Source of the DNA: UBA2943 sp946534895
Lineage (GTDB): Bacteria > Bacillota > Clostridia > Christensenellales > Aristaeellaceae
Reading direction: 5' to 3'
Assembly (NCBI GenBank): GCA_946534895.1
Contig: CAMNDE010000014.1
Location: forward strand, 1-51,380
Length of the DNA stretch: 51,380 bases
Of the stretch, positions 33,383 through 41,381 are shown one piece after another (position 1 is the stretch's first letter; every line of letters starts with the position of its first letter). Made by a program: the position numbers and the translations under genes. The notes beneath the pieces were generated by a model. The model made no database searches and was not told where the DNA came from. It was given only the letters and a program-made list of their open reading frames with translations.

Positions 33383-34387
33383 TTACTTGCCTGAATTCCC
33401 GTTTAGGTATTCTGTCAAGGTATATATTTCTTTTCCCTGCAGCGAGCAATCATGTTTTGCGTGCAGCATGGAGCGCAGAATTGCTTCCTCACAGGCTTCA
33501 CCGGCTGCACGAAAAGGTATATTCAGTTCCCCTTCTTCAAGAACAGGAGCCATGAATACATGCTCTGACACGCGTACCCGCGATGCAGTCGTAAACCCCA
33601 CGATGACTTCCCCACTCCCATGGCCGATATACGAGCCGAGGCGCGCCATTCCCACGCTGCATCGCTTGATAATGCGCTTCAGCTGCCTGGCATCCACAGG
33701 CAAATCTGTCGCCACCAGAATGATGATAGAGCCCTGATCATTTTCCTGGATATCGTCAGGTATTGATGCAACCCGAAGGTCTCCTGATGCGCCATAATTG
33801 GTCTGTACCAGAACACCTAATGTATACTGCCTGCCATCAATGCTCATCACACGGGATGCTGATCCAATCCCGCCTTTAAGACCATAGCATATTGTTCCGC
33901 GCCCTGCACCGATGCTTCCCAGTTCAAAATCTTGTCTGGCCTGTTGATAAGCAGCAAGAACATCCTCTTCCGTGATGATTCTCTGTGTGATATCTGAAAT
34001 CTGGCCGTCATTGCATTCGCACACAACCGGATTGATACTGCGTACAGGCACATGTTCGCGCTTACAGCGCTCAATGATCAAGGAAAGAATTCCATTGTGA
34101 ACCGTGCCGACACTCAGTGTATTGGTCAATGCTATAGGTGTTTCAATCTCTCCCAGCTCTTCCACCTGGACAAGACCGAGTGTTTTCCCAAAGCCATTAA
34201 TGACATGACAGGCTGCAATATACTTTCTCACAAAAGGATTATCCGTTCCTGGCACCAGTATAGTAACCCCAGAGTGATAACTGCCCTTGTCCACTGTTTG
34301 ATGACCGACAAGAACACCAGGCACATCCGTTATAAGATTTCGCTTTCCCCGGGCCATCGTCCCTATATGCAAACACTCTTTATCCAT
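33383..34387 (-). CDS. P1 family peptidase (DmpA/BapA-type aminopeptidase)
   Basis: Members of MEROPS family P1 (formerly S58) self-cleave in front of a Ser or Thr, which becomes the nucleophile of an L-aminopeptidase, D-amidase or beta-aminopeptidase. In the 334-residue product the likely nucleophile is Ser220, in the QGSIIILVATDLP motif, matching the GSI(I/V)xVVATDxP pattern. The N-terminal part has LITDVPGVLVGHQTV and the middle has ALTNTLSVGTVHNG. The start is ATG 34387; an upstream extension of 48 codons runs into the intergenic region and is not supported. It diverges from the C26-type hydrolase gene. No signal peptide is visible, so it is probably cytoplasmic. Confidence 0.88.
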   Translation of the reverse strand: MDKECLHIGTMARGKRNLITDVPGVLVGHQTVDKGSYHSGVTILVPGTDNPFVRKYIAACHVINGFGKTLGLVQVEELGEIETPIALTNTLSVGTVHNGILSLIIERCKREHVPVRSINPVVCECNDGQISDITQRIITEEDVLAAYQQARQDFELGSIGAGRGTICYGLKGGIGSASRVMSIDGRQYTLGVLVQTNYGASGDLRVASIPDDIQENDQGSIIILVATDLPVDARQLKRIIKRCSVGMARLGSYIGHGSGEVIVGFTTASRVRVSEHVFMAPVLEEGELNIPFRAAGEACEEAILRSMLHAKHDCSLQGKEIYTLTEYLNGNSGK

Positions 34388-34431
34388 CCTGTTTTCTTCT
34401 CCCCTTGTAGTCAGGCTTGCGAAAAAAATGC

Positions 34432-34449
34432 TGTTCAGGCAATGTTCAG
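34432..34449. promoter_or_regulatory. Two TGTTCAG direct repeats in a divergent intergenic region
   Basis: TGTTCAG occurs at 34432-34438 and again at 34443-34449, 11 bases apart, so both face the same side of the helix. They lie between the divergent peptidase and hydrolase genes. A regulator binding in tandem is possible. The evidence is only the repeat and its position. Confidence 0.35.
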
Positions 34450-34469
34450 TCAGTATGAAGGAGATTACC

Positions 34470-35192
34470 ATGGAAAAACCGATTATAGGAATTGTCAGCG
34501 GACTTTCAGAAAACCGGAAGTATATTTCCACAGGTCGTGCCCATGCGGAAGCGGTCCTTGCTTCCGGCGGAACACCGATATATCTTCCCGTTATTCCCGA
34601 TAAACAATTGATGCATCATTACATAGACTTATGTCAGGGCTTTATATTTACCGGCGGACCGGACATTGATCCCATCCGCTACGGCGAAGAACAGAAAAAC
34701 TTCTGTGGATCCGTACAGCCGGACCGTGACGAAATGGAACTGGAACTCGCTGCTCAGCTACTGCACTTTACGAATAAGGCTGTTCTCGGCATATGCAGAG
34801 GCCATCAGGTTTTAAATGTGGCAACAGGCGGATCCCTGTATCAGGATCTGGCTTCACAGTATTCTTCCGACGTCATTGCACATCGGCAGAAGCAGGATGA
34901 AGAATATCTGTCTCATTCAGTGTCTGTTTTCCCGGACACACTGCTCATGAAGGTCTGCAAAAAACAATCATTCCGTGTATGTTCACTGCACCACCAGGCC
35001 GTGAAAACGCCCGGAACAGGCATGAAAGTCTGCGCCTGTTCCAGTGACGGTGTAATAGAAGGAATATCTTTTGAAAAGCATCCTTTCTATCTCGGCATAC
35101 AATGGCACCCGGAGCGCACCTGGAAAACTGATGAGGTTTCTCTCAATATTTTCCGGGGAATTGTTCAGGCTGCCATCGAATTGTCTGATTAA
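34470..35192 (+). CDS. Gamma-glutamyl-gamma-aminobutyrate hydrolase family protein (peptidase C26)
   Basis: A class I glutamine-amidotransferase-like hydrolase of 240 residues. The nucleophile is C109 in LGICRGHQ, with H213 and E215 (QWHPE) completing the triad. FTGGPDIDP near 60-68 is typical of the PuuD/C26 group, which cleaves gamma-glutamyl bonds such as those in gamma-glutamyl-GABA. The substrate here is not known. AAGGAG lies six bases before the chosen ATG 34470. Its stop codon overlaps that of the convergent CapA-like gene by three bases. The peptidase gene diverges upstream. Confidence 0.9.
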   Translation: MEKPIIGIVSGLSENRKYISTGRAHAEAVLASGGTPIYLPVIPDKQLMHHYIDLCQGFIFTGGPDIDPIRYGEEQKNFCGSVQPDRDEMELELAAQLLHFTNKAVLGICRGHQVLNVATGGSLYQDLASQYSSDVIAHRQKQDEEYLSHSVSVFPDTLLMKVCKKQSFRVCSLHHQAVKTPGTGMKVCACSSDGVIEGISFEKHPFYLGIQWHPERTWKTDEVSLNIFRGIVQAAIELSD

Positions 35193-36511
35193 TCGCCATC
35201 AGCTGAATACAGAATTGCCGGACTGTCTTCTAATATGCCGGCAATCCGTTCCGCAGATTGTTTCATCAGTTTTTCCTGAGCGTTTGTCATTTCCTCAGGA
35301 GGCAAGTTCATGGATGGAATCACGCGGTACAGATTTTTGCCATTTTCCTTGGCGTGCCAGATAAATGTCGGGATATAGGAAACATCTGAAAAGGACAGCC
35401 CCTGTTCCGGATCAAAATGCACATGTATACGAAGAATTATACTCTCCCTCGCTCCCGACTTCGTCGAGGCCTGGATCAATGTTCCAAGCGAATATGCGCA
35501 TAGTACACGCCGTTCTTTTCCTGATGAATCAGTCGTATTCAGTATCTCCAGGTCCTGAACACGGCGTGTTCCGCACCCGATAATCAAATCAGCTCCAGCA
35601 TTTGCAAGACGCTGTGCCGTTTCCCGCTGACTTTTGGTTGGCTGTGTTTTTCCAATTGTCCCCCAGTTTACCCGGACAATTACACACTGAGCCCCTAGCT
35701 CCCGCACTTTTCTGATTTCAGACTCAGCCTCTGAAAGCAGCGGAACTGCGTGCGGCAATGACTGTGCCTGCTTTTTGCCCTTGCTGGACAGCGTTTCGGT
35801 ATACTGCAGTAATGCCGTCTTCATTCCATGAATATTCATGATTCTATGGCCGAGGTCAGCAGCATCTTCATTTCGATAGGCACCATTGTGCTCTATGCCA
35901 GCCGCTTCCAGAGAAAGCTGGGTGCTGCGTATGCCCTCCTCACCATAATCAAGGGCTTTCGAGAAACCAAAAGAAACAAAATTAAAGCCACCTGAAGCAA
36001 GCATTCCGGAAATCTCATCCGGTGCAACAGTGTCCGAAACCTGCGTACCGGGAATCACCAGATTTTCCATCTGTGCCCATGCCAGATCTCCAGCCATATA
36101 TCGGTTTACCGCCTGGAGAACGCCTGAAAAGTCATAAGTACCGCTCGTTTTATCATATCCCGACTGGCGGACAGAGGTTTCCAATGCCGTTGTTCCCGCA
36201 AACGAAAAAACCGCATCGCATTGTGCTGCTGCATTCGGCTCCGGATTGATAACTTCCAGAGAAGCCGTCGGCTGCACAGTCACTGCCGCTTCCGCGGTTG
36301 TAACTGAGCCGGACTCCGCGGAACCTGTCTGATCTGCCGAAGATTCATTCCAATGGAAAAGCTGAATACTGCCCCCCTCAACCGAGACCAGAGGCTGTTC
36401 ACCGGCTTCCAGCAGACTGTGTATGATCAGACTTCCAGATATAAGTACGACCAAAGAAAGCAGAATCATCGCAATGCTTCCCTTGTCTACCCCCCGATGT
36501 CTCTTTTTCAT
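35189..36511 (-). CDS. CapA-family protein lacking the metal-binding residues (likely pseudoenzyme)
   Basis: A 440-residue membrane-anchored protein (helix at about 13-32) with a Ser/Thr/Ala-rich linker to about 95, then a domain of the CapA/PgsA (PGA_cap) family, a calcineurin-like fold. The framework is clear: ALDYGEEG at 186-193, NWG at 282-284, GADLIIG at 306-312 and AYSLG at 339-343. But residues normally holding the metals differ: GD to GT (106-107), NLE to QME, NNH to FSK (183-185), HWG to NWG, HPH to GTR (314-316), SLGN to SLGT (344). The function is therefore probably non-catalytic binding or scaffolding. A 38-residue membrane peptide gene lies 18 bases upstream on the same strand. 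Confidence 0.85.
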   Translation of the reverse strand: MKKRHRGVDKGSIAMILLSLVVLISGSLIIHSLLEAGEQPLVSVEGGSIQLFHWNESSADQTGSAESGSVTTAEAAVTVQPTASLEVINPEPNAAAQCDAVFSFAGTTALETSVRQSGYDKTSGTYDFSGVLQAVNRYMAGDLAWAQMENLVIPGTQVSDTVAPDEISGMLASGGFNFVSFGFSKALDYGEEGIRSTQLSLEAAGIEHNGAYRNEDAADLGHRIMNIHGMKTALLQYTETLSSKGKKQAQSLPHAVPLLSEAESEIRKVRELGAQCVIVRVNWGTIGKTQPTKSQRETAQRLANAGADLIIGCGTRRVQDLEILNTTDSSGKERRVLCAYSLGTLIQASTKSGARESIILRIHVHFDPEQGLSFSDVSYIPTFIWHAKENGKNLYRVIPSMNLPPEEMTNAQEKLMKQSAERIAGILEDSPAILYSADGD

Positions 36512-36529
36512 TCCGGCTACAGCTCCGCT

Positions 36530-36646
36530 TTACCACACATTGCTCAGCACTGCTGCAATTACCGTCGATATCACCATAATTGCAGCCAGGGCCAGGGCCA
36601 GAATTCTTACCGCATTCTTTTTTCTCGTTTCTTTCTGACTAGACAT
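36530..36646 (-). CDS. Small membrane protein, 38 residues
   Basis: A short frame encodes a basic N-terminus (MSSQKETRKKNAVR) followed by one hydrophobic helix of about 20 residues and a short end (SNVW). A strong GGGAGG lies 10 bases before the ATG. The gene is 18 bases upstream of the CapA-like gene, so the two are probably cotranscribed. It resembles in layout the small Prli42-like or DUF4044-like membrane peptides of Bacillota, but I cannot confirm a family. Its length is below the usual gene-calling cutoff. Confidence 0.7.
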   Translation of the reverse strand: MSSQKETRKKNAVRILALALAAIMVISTVIAAVLSNVW

Positions 36647-36737
36647 AGAATTATATCCTCCCATACTATCAAACAAAAATCATTGTTATACAAGCGCCTG
36701 TGCCGTTCCAGACCGCGGAAACTTCAGCAGATAAGCC

Positions 36738-38000
36738 TCACTTTTCTTTTGCATTTCCGGCATCAGTGTCTTCCCGTGCAATTCTTACCTGAGTCACCCG
36801 ACGCCGGTCCATGGCTGTTACAGTACCGCGGATGCCTTCGGTTTCAAATACCGAACCCACCGTAGGAATACAGCCCGATACTTCGGCAGCCCATCCGCCT
36901 ACCGTATCTGATTCGTAATGCTTGGTCAGCTTTAATGCGTCCACAATATCCTGAAGCGGAAGACTTCCATTTACAAGAAGACTTCCATCTTCCAGCGAAA
37001 CGACGTCCTCAAAAATATCATCATGTTCATCGTAGATTTCCCCTACCAGCTCTTCGAGAACGTCTTCCATTGTCACAATTCCTTCGGTTCCTCCAAACTC
37101 ATCAAGCACAATCACGATATGGGTTCGAGTGGATTGAAAGAGCTTCAGCAGCCGGGAAACTTTAAGCGTCGAAGGAGCATATACCGGTGGAACCATTAGC
37201 TGGACGATGCTCTCGACTCCGGCATGTCTTCCTTTATAAAAATCTTTTTCGTGAAGAATACCCACCACATGATCCATATCTTCATGATAGACCGGAATTC
37301 TTGAATACTCGCTCTTTCGGAAAATATCGGCAGCTTCATCCATGGAGGCTGTATCTTCAAGTGCAATAACATCAACCCGCGGCGTCATCACATCCAGTGC
37401 ATCGGAATCCTTCAGTTCAATTGCAGACCGGATCAGCTCACCCTCATGGGCATCCATATCTCCTTCACTCTGGGCCTCATCCACCATACTGATAAGTTCA
37501 TCATCAAAATCACTGTCAATAGATTGCGGACGAAAAAAGCGCTGAACCAGCTGCTGCCACTTCTTGAAAAGCGTATTTACAGGATGCAATATAGTCAGCA
37601 TAAAACTGAGAAAACCCGCGGTCAGACACGCCACCTGTTCCGGTGACTGCTTCGCGAGGGTCTTAGGGGTAACCTCACCGAAGAACAGTATCACAACCGT
37701 CATAAGCACAGCAGAAACAGTCGCCCCCACATTTCCCAAGAGTCCTGTAAACAGAACTGTTGCCACTGCTGTTCCAACAGTATTGACAATATTGTTCCCT
37801 ACAAGGATTGTTGTAATCAGTCGATCATAATCTTCAGTTAATTTAAGCGCTTTACCAGCTTTCCGGTTGCCTCTCTGTGATAGATTTTTCAGCCTGACAC
37901 GGTTCACTGCCATAAAAGCAGTTTCCGAAGCAGAAAAAAAAGACGACAGAGAGATACACAACAGCAGGAATAAGGCCATAAGCCATTGCGCAGGATCCAT
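36738..38000 (-). CDS. CNNM/CorC family membrane protein (hemolysin-type)
   Basis: A 420-residue protein with the domain order DUF21 membrane domain (about 1-190, four hydrophobic segments including FFSASETAFMAVNRVRL near 23), paired CBS domains (about 205-325, nucleotide-binding regulatory modules), and the CorC_HlyC domain (about 335-415). Members move magnesium or other divalent cations, usually outward; ion and direction are not shown here. The minus-strand promoter is 73 bases upstream of the ATG. The small membrane peptide and CapA-like genes follow after 91 bases and may be in the same transcript. Confidence 0.92.
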   Translation of the reverse strand: MDPAQWLMALFLLLCISLSSFFSASETAFMAVNRVRLKNLSQRGNRKAGKALKLTEDYDRLITTILVGNNIVNTVGTAVATVLFTGLLGNVGATVSAVLMTVVILFFGEVTPKTLAKQSPEQVACLTAGFLSFMLTILHPVNTLFKKWQQLVQRFFRPQSIDSDFDDELISMVDEAQSEGDMDAHEGELIRSAIELKDSDALDVMTPRVDVIALEDTASMDEAADIFRKSEYSRIPVYHEDMDHVVGILHEKDFYKGRHAGVESIVQLMVPPVYAPSTLKVSRLLKLFQSTRTHIVIVLDEFGGTEGIVTMEDVLEELVGEIYDEHDDIFEDVVSLEDGSLLVNGSLPLQDIVDALKLTKHYESDTVGGWAAEVSGCIPTVGSVFETEGIRGTVTAMDRRRVTQVRIAREDTDAGNAKEK

Positions 38001-38072
38001 AAAAAAACAACCATTCCTTTCTTCCCGTACTCCAAAATCAAGTCAGATCTGTTCAAAGCCGGGAATAAAGAA

Positions 38073-38101
38073 ATTATAACATGGCTGGACATGGAAAGCA
38101 A
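38073..38101 (-). promoter_or_regulatory. Promoter for the CNNM/CorC gene
   Basis: On the minus strand TTGCTT (38101-38096), a 17-base spacer and a perfect TATAAT (38078-38073). It is divergent from the trkA promoter, with only 10 bases between the -35 boxes. Confidence 0.7.
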
Positions 38102-38111
38102 ACTGCGCTCG

Positions 38112-38139
38112 TTGCATTTTATTACAACTGTGCTACAAT
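38112..38139 (+). promoter_or_regulatory. Promoter for trkAH
   Basis: TTGCAT (38112-38117), 16 bases, TACAAT (38134-38139), about 75 bases before the trkA ATG. Confidence 0.6.
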
Positions 38140-38215
38140 GATGAGTGCTTTTAACTATTGTGAGAATTCATTGGCTGGTTCAACGAATCATCTCACCAAA
38201 GGGAGTTACACGTAA

Positions 38216-39580
38216 ATGCGGATTTTAGTCGTCGGTGCCGGGAAGGTCGGCAGAACACTTGCAGAGCATCTCTCCGGAGAGGAGCATGATGTTGTCGTCA
38301 TTGATAATGACGATGAAGTCCTTCAGTCGTGCGAAGATTCTCTGGATGTACTATGCATACATGGCAACGGAGCCAATGCCCAGACACTCATAGATGCCGG
38401 CGTCAATAAGGCCGACATTCTTATTGCTGCCACCACCGGTGACGAAGTCAACATGCTGTGCTGTCTTATTGGCAAAAGACTGGGAGCCCGCTATGCCATC
38501 GCCAGAATCCGAGATCCCCAGTATAATGAAAGTCTGACGCTTCTTCAGCAGGAGCTTGGTATAGACATGGCGATCAATCCGGAACGTGCAACTGCGGTGG
38601 AAATCAGCCGTTTGCTCCGCTTTCCTTTCGCTTCTAATATTGAATCCTTTGCAAAAGGATTAGTGGAAATGGTGGAGTTCCGCGCCCAGGAGCATGACCC
38701 GGTCGTCGGCATTCCCCTACGGAATCTTCTTAACAAATACTCCCATCTTCCGCGGGTGCTCTATGCCGCCATAGAGCGGGACGGCAGTGTAACCATTCCC
38801 AGCGGCGACACCATTATTCGAAGCGGAGACCGTGTGTTTGTTGCCGGCGATATCGTAACCATCACTGACTATTTCAAAGCCATGGGGAAAAACACCGTTC
38901 AGGTAAAAAATATCATGATCATCGGCGGCGGGAAAATCAGCTACTATCTGGCCAAGCTCATCGTTCCGACCGGAATCCACGTCACCATGATTGAAAAGGA
39001 CCCTGTCAAGGCGGAAATGCTCTCGGAAGAACTGCGGCATGTAAATGTACTCTGCGGAGACGGAACAAGCATGGAACTGCTTCATCAGGAAAGTATTGAC
39101 CGCATGGATGCAGTCGTTTGTCTCACAGACCGGGATGAAGAGAACTTTATGACCGGACTTTTTGCTTCCAAAACAGGGGTTCCCAAGGTTATCATCAAGA
39201 ATAACCGCCTGAATTATTCCGATATCATATCTGAGATGGGACTTGATTCCATTGTCAGTCCGAAACAGATCACTTCTTCCAATATACTGCGTTATGTCCG
39301 TGCGCGTATCGGAGGGGTGGGAACCAAAGTTGAGAAATTGTACAGGCTCATGAACGGCAAAGCCGAAGCACTGGAGTTTGCCGTTCGAAAGGAAGAACGC
39401 TTTACAGGAATCCCGCTGATGAAACTCCACATGATCAGCAATACGCTGGTTGCAGTCATTGTCCGCAAAGGAAAAGTCATCGTGCCTTTTGGAAAGGACA
39501 CCATTGAAGCCGGTGATTCTGTTGTAATCCTTACCTGCCAGCGCGGCATCAGTGATTTAAGCGAGGTTTTTTATAAATGA
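38216..39580 (+). CDS. trkA: Trk potassium uptake regulatory subunit TrkA
   Basis: TrkA is the cytoplasmic NAD(H)- and nucleotide-binding gating ring of the Trk K+ system. The 454-residue product has two repeats of a Rossmann TrkA-N domain followed by TrkA-C. The glycine loops are GAGKVGRTLAEHL at 6-18 and GGGKISYYLAKLI from about 240. The full-length double form, rather than the half-length KtrA, is typical of Trk. GGGAGT precedes the ATG by about eight bases. It overlaps trkH as ATGA. Confidence 0.95.
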   Translation: MRILVVGAGKVGRTLAEHLSGEEHDVVVIDNDDEVLQSCEDSLDVLCIHGNGANAQTLIDAGVNKADILIAATTGDEVNMLCCLIGKRLGARYAIARIRDPQYNESLTLLQQELGIDMAINPERATAVEISRLLRFPFASNIESFAKGLVEMVEFRAQEHDPVVGIPLRNLLNKYSHLPRVLYAAIERDGSVTIPSGDTIIRSGDRVFVAGDIVTITDYFKAMGKNTVQVKNIMIIGGGKISYYLAKLIVPTGIHVTMIEKDPVKAEMLSEELRHVNVLCGDGTSMELLHQESIDRMDAVVCLTDRDEENFMTGLFASKTGVPKVIIKNNRLNYSDIISEMGLDSIVSPKQITSSNILRYVRARIGGVGTKVEKLYRLMNGKAEALEFAVRKEERFTGIPLMKLHMISNTLVAVIVRKGKVIVPFGKDTIEAGDSVVILTCQRGISDLSEVFYK

Positions 39581-41025
39581 ATGCAAGGCTAGTCATTCGG
39601 ATTCTTGGCAGCATTGAACTGGTAGAAGCGGCCTCATTCATCCCTTCCATCATTGTATCTCTTATTTATAAAGATGGCGATACATGGGCTCTTGTCATTA
39701 CAATGGCCATTGTGCTGGCCGTTTCGCTTCCCATGTTCTTTCTTTCCAAACCCCGTGACCGGTCTCTGCGCTCGCGCGAAGGCTTTCTTGTTGTAGCGCT
39801 CTCCTGGATTATTCTGAGTATATTCGGAGCCATCCCCTTCTCTTTATCAGGTTTGATGCCGACATTCGTGGACTCGCTGTTTGAGTCAGTCTCCGGTTTT
39901 ACTACCACGGGAGCTACAGTTCTCCGTTCTTTTGATCATACGCCGCACGGTATTATGTTCTGGCGGTCTTTCACCCACTGGATCGGCGGCATGGGGGTTC
40001 TTGTACTGACCCTTGCACTTATTCCCAAGCTGGCAGACCGTTCCTCTCATCTAATCCGTGCAGAAAGCCCCGGTCCAAGTCTCAGTAAGCTGGTTCCTAA
40101 AATTGGCGACAGTTCCAAGATTCTGTATCTCATTTATATGGGACTCACCTGCCTGGAATTCGTTGTTCTGCTGCTGCTCGGCATGAATGCATATGATGCC
40201 GGCATCCACGCCCTGGGAACCGCCGGAACCGGTGGATTCAGCAATTACGGAGATTCCGTTGCACATTTTCAGTCCACCGGAATTGATATTGCCATGACAG
40301 TCTTTATGTGTCTGTTTGGCGTCAATTTCGCAGTCTATTATTTTTTCTGTCATGGCCAGTGGAAGGATATATTCCACAATGAAGAACTGCGCTGGTATCT
40401 TTCCATCTTTTTTCTTTTCATTCTTGCCATTACAATCATACTGATTCCAACATATGGTAATTTTTTTACTGCTCTGCGCTATTCGTCTTTCCAGACTGCC
40501 AGTATCATGTCCACATCCGGCTTTTCCACCACGGATTTTGATCTCTGGCCGGTTCAGGCCAAAATGCTGTTGATGGTACTGCTGTTTTTCGGTTCCTGTG
40601 CAGGTTCCACCGCAGGCGGTATCAAAATTGTACGCATTGCACTTCTTATTAAAGAGGGCGCGCGTGAAATCCGCCATACTTTCCAGCCGCGAAAGGTTCA
40701 GACGATCAGGCTGGACGGTCATGGTGTGGATGAAAGCATGCTGCACTCCATTGCTGTCTTTTCTTTCATTTATGTTGCCCTTATCCTGGCCGGCAGCATC
40801 CTGCTCTCCCTTGAGGGCAAATACGACCTGATCACGAATTTCACCGCTTCGCTGACATGTGTCAGCAACGTAGGTCCTGGATACGGTGCGGTGGGACCTG
40901 CGGGTTCTTTCGCCGGTTATGGCCCCTTCGCCAAGCTTTGCTGCTGCTTTCTCATGCTTGCCGGCAGACTCGAGCTCTACCCGCTGTTTGTAATCTTTCA
41001 TCCGGCGGTATGGAAAAGAACCTGA
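39577..41025 (+). CDS. trkH: Trk potassium uptake membrane subunit TrkH
   Basis: TrkH is the membrane pore for K+ uptake. The 482-residue product shows repeated M1-P-M2 units with selectivity-filter segments of the pattern (S/T)G(F)(T/S)TTGA (VSGFTTTGATV near 105), GTAGTGGFSNYG near 215, and STSGFSTTDF near 310. The C-terminal filter is NVGPGYGAVGP near 430. The start ATG lies in the trkA stop (ATGA). In other Bacillota c-di-AMP binds K+ transporters; PgpH, which degrades it, is encoded at 1952-4237. Confidence 0.95.
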   Translation: MNARLVIRILGSIELVEAASFIPSIIVSLIYKDGDTWALVITMAIVLAVSLPMFFLSKPRDRSLRSREGFLVVALSWIILSIFGAIPFSLSGLMPTFVDSLFESVSGFTTTGATVLRSFDHTPHGIMFWRSFTHWIGGMGVLVLTLALIPKLADRSSHLIRAESPGPSLSKLVPKIGDSSKILYLIYMGLTCLEFVVLLLLGMNAYDAGIHALGTAGTGGFSNYGDSVAHFQSTGIDIAMTVFMCLFGVNFAVYYFFCHGQWKDIFHNEELRWYLSIFFLFILAITIILIPTYGNFFTALRYSSFQTASIMSTSGFSTTDFDLWPVQAKMLLMVLLFFGSCAGSTAGGIKIVRIALLIKEGAREIRHTFQPRKVQTIRLDGHGVDESMLHSIAVFSFIYVALILAGSILLSLEGKYDLITNFTASLTCVSNVGPGYGAVGPAGSFAGYGPFAKLCCCFLMLAGRLELYPLFVIFHPAVWKRT

Positions 41026-41036
41026 GGAGCCTTTTC

Positions 41037-41381
41037 ATGTCCGATTTCACAACAATATGGAAACTTGTATCTGCCGTTCCTGAAGGGCACGTGGTCACGT
41101 ACGGCCAGATTGCCAGAAAACTCGGAAATTCCCGCGCTTCCCGGCTGGTTGTCTGGGCTTTGCATCAGGCTCCGCCCGACGTTCCTTGCCACCGTGTGGT
41201 CAATAAATCCGGTCAGCTGTCCACAGCCTTCCAGCCTTTTGGAAGACAAACCCACCAGATGCTTCTGGAACGTGAAGGGATTCGATTCGCTCAACCGGAA
41301 ACTGTGGATCTGCAAACATATCAATGGTTCTATCCCGACACTTCAGAGAATTATGGAGACTTGCCATGCTGCCAAGAATAA
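41037..41381 (+). CDS. MGMT-family DNA alkyltransferase-like protein
   Basis: A 114-residue protein equal to the C-terminal catalytic domain of methylated-DNA-protein-cysteine methyltransferase. It has YGQIARKLG near 22-30, the helix-turn-helix Arg region (SRASRLVVWAL), and the active-site motif PCHRVV with Cys51. The Cys is kept, unlike ATL proteins which have Trp there. The N-terminal domain of full-length MGMT is missing. GAGGAG lies seven bases before the ATG. Repair of O6-alkylguanine is plausible but not proven. The gene overlaps mazG by 16 bases. Confidence 0.85.
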   Translation: MSDFTTIWKLVSAVPEGHVVTYGQIARKLGNSRASRLVVWALHQAPPDVPCHRVVNKSGQLSTAFQPFGRQTHQMLLEREGIRFAQPETVDLQTYQWFYPDTSENYGDLPCCQE

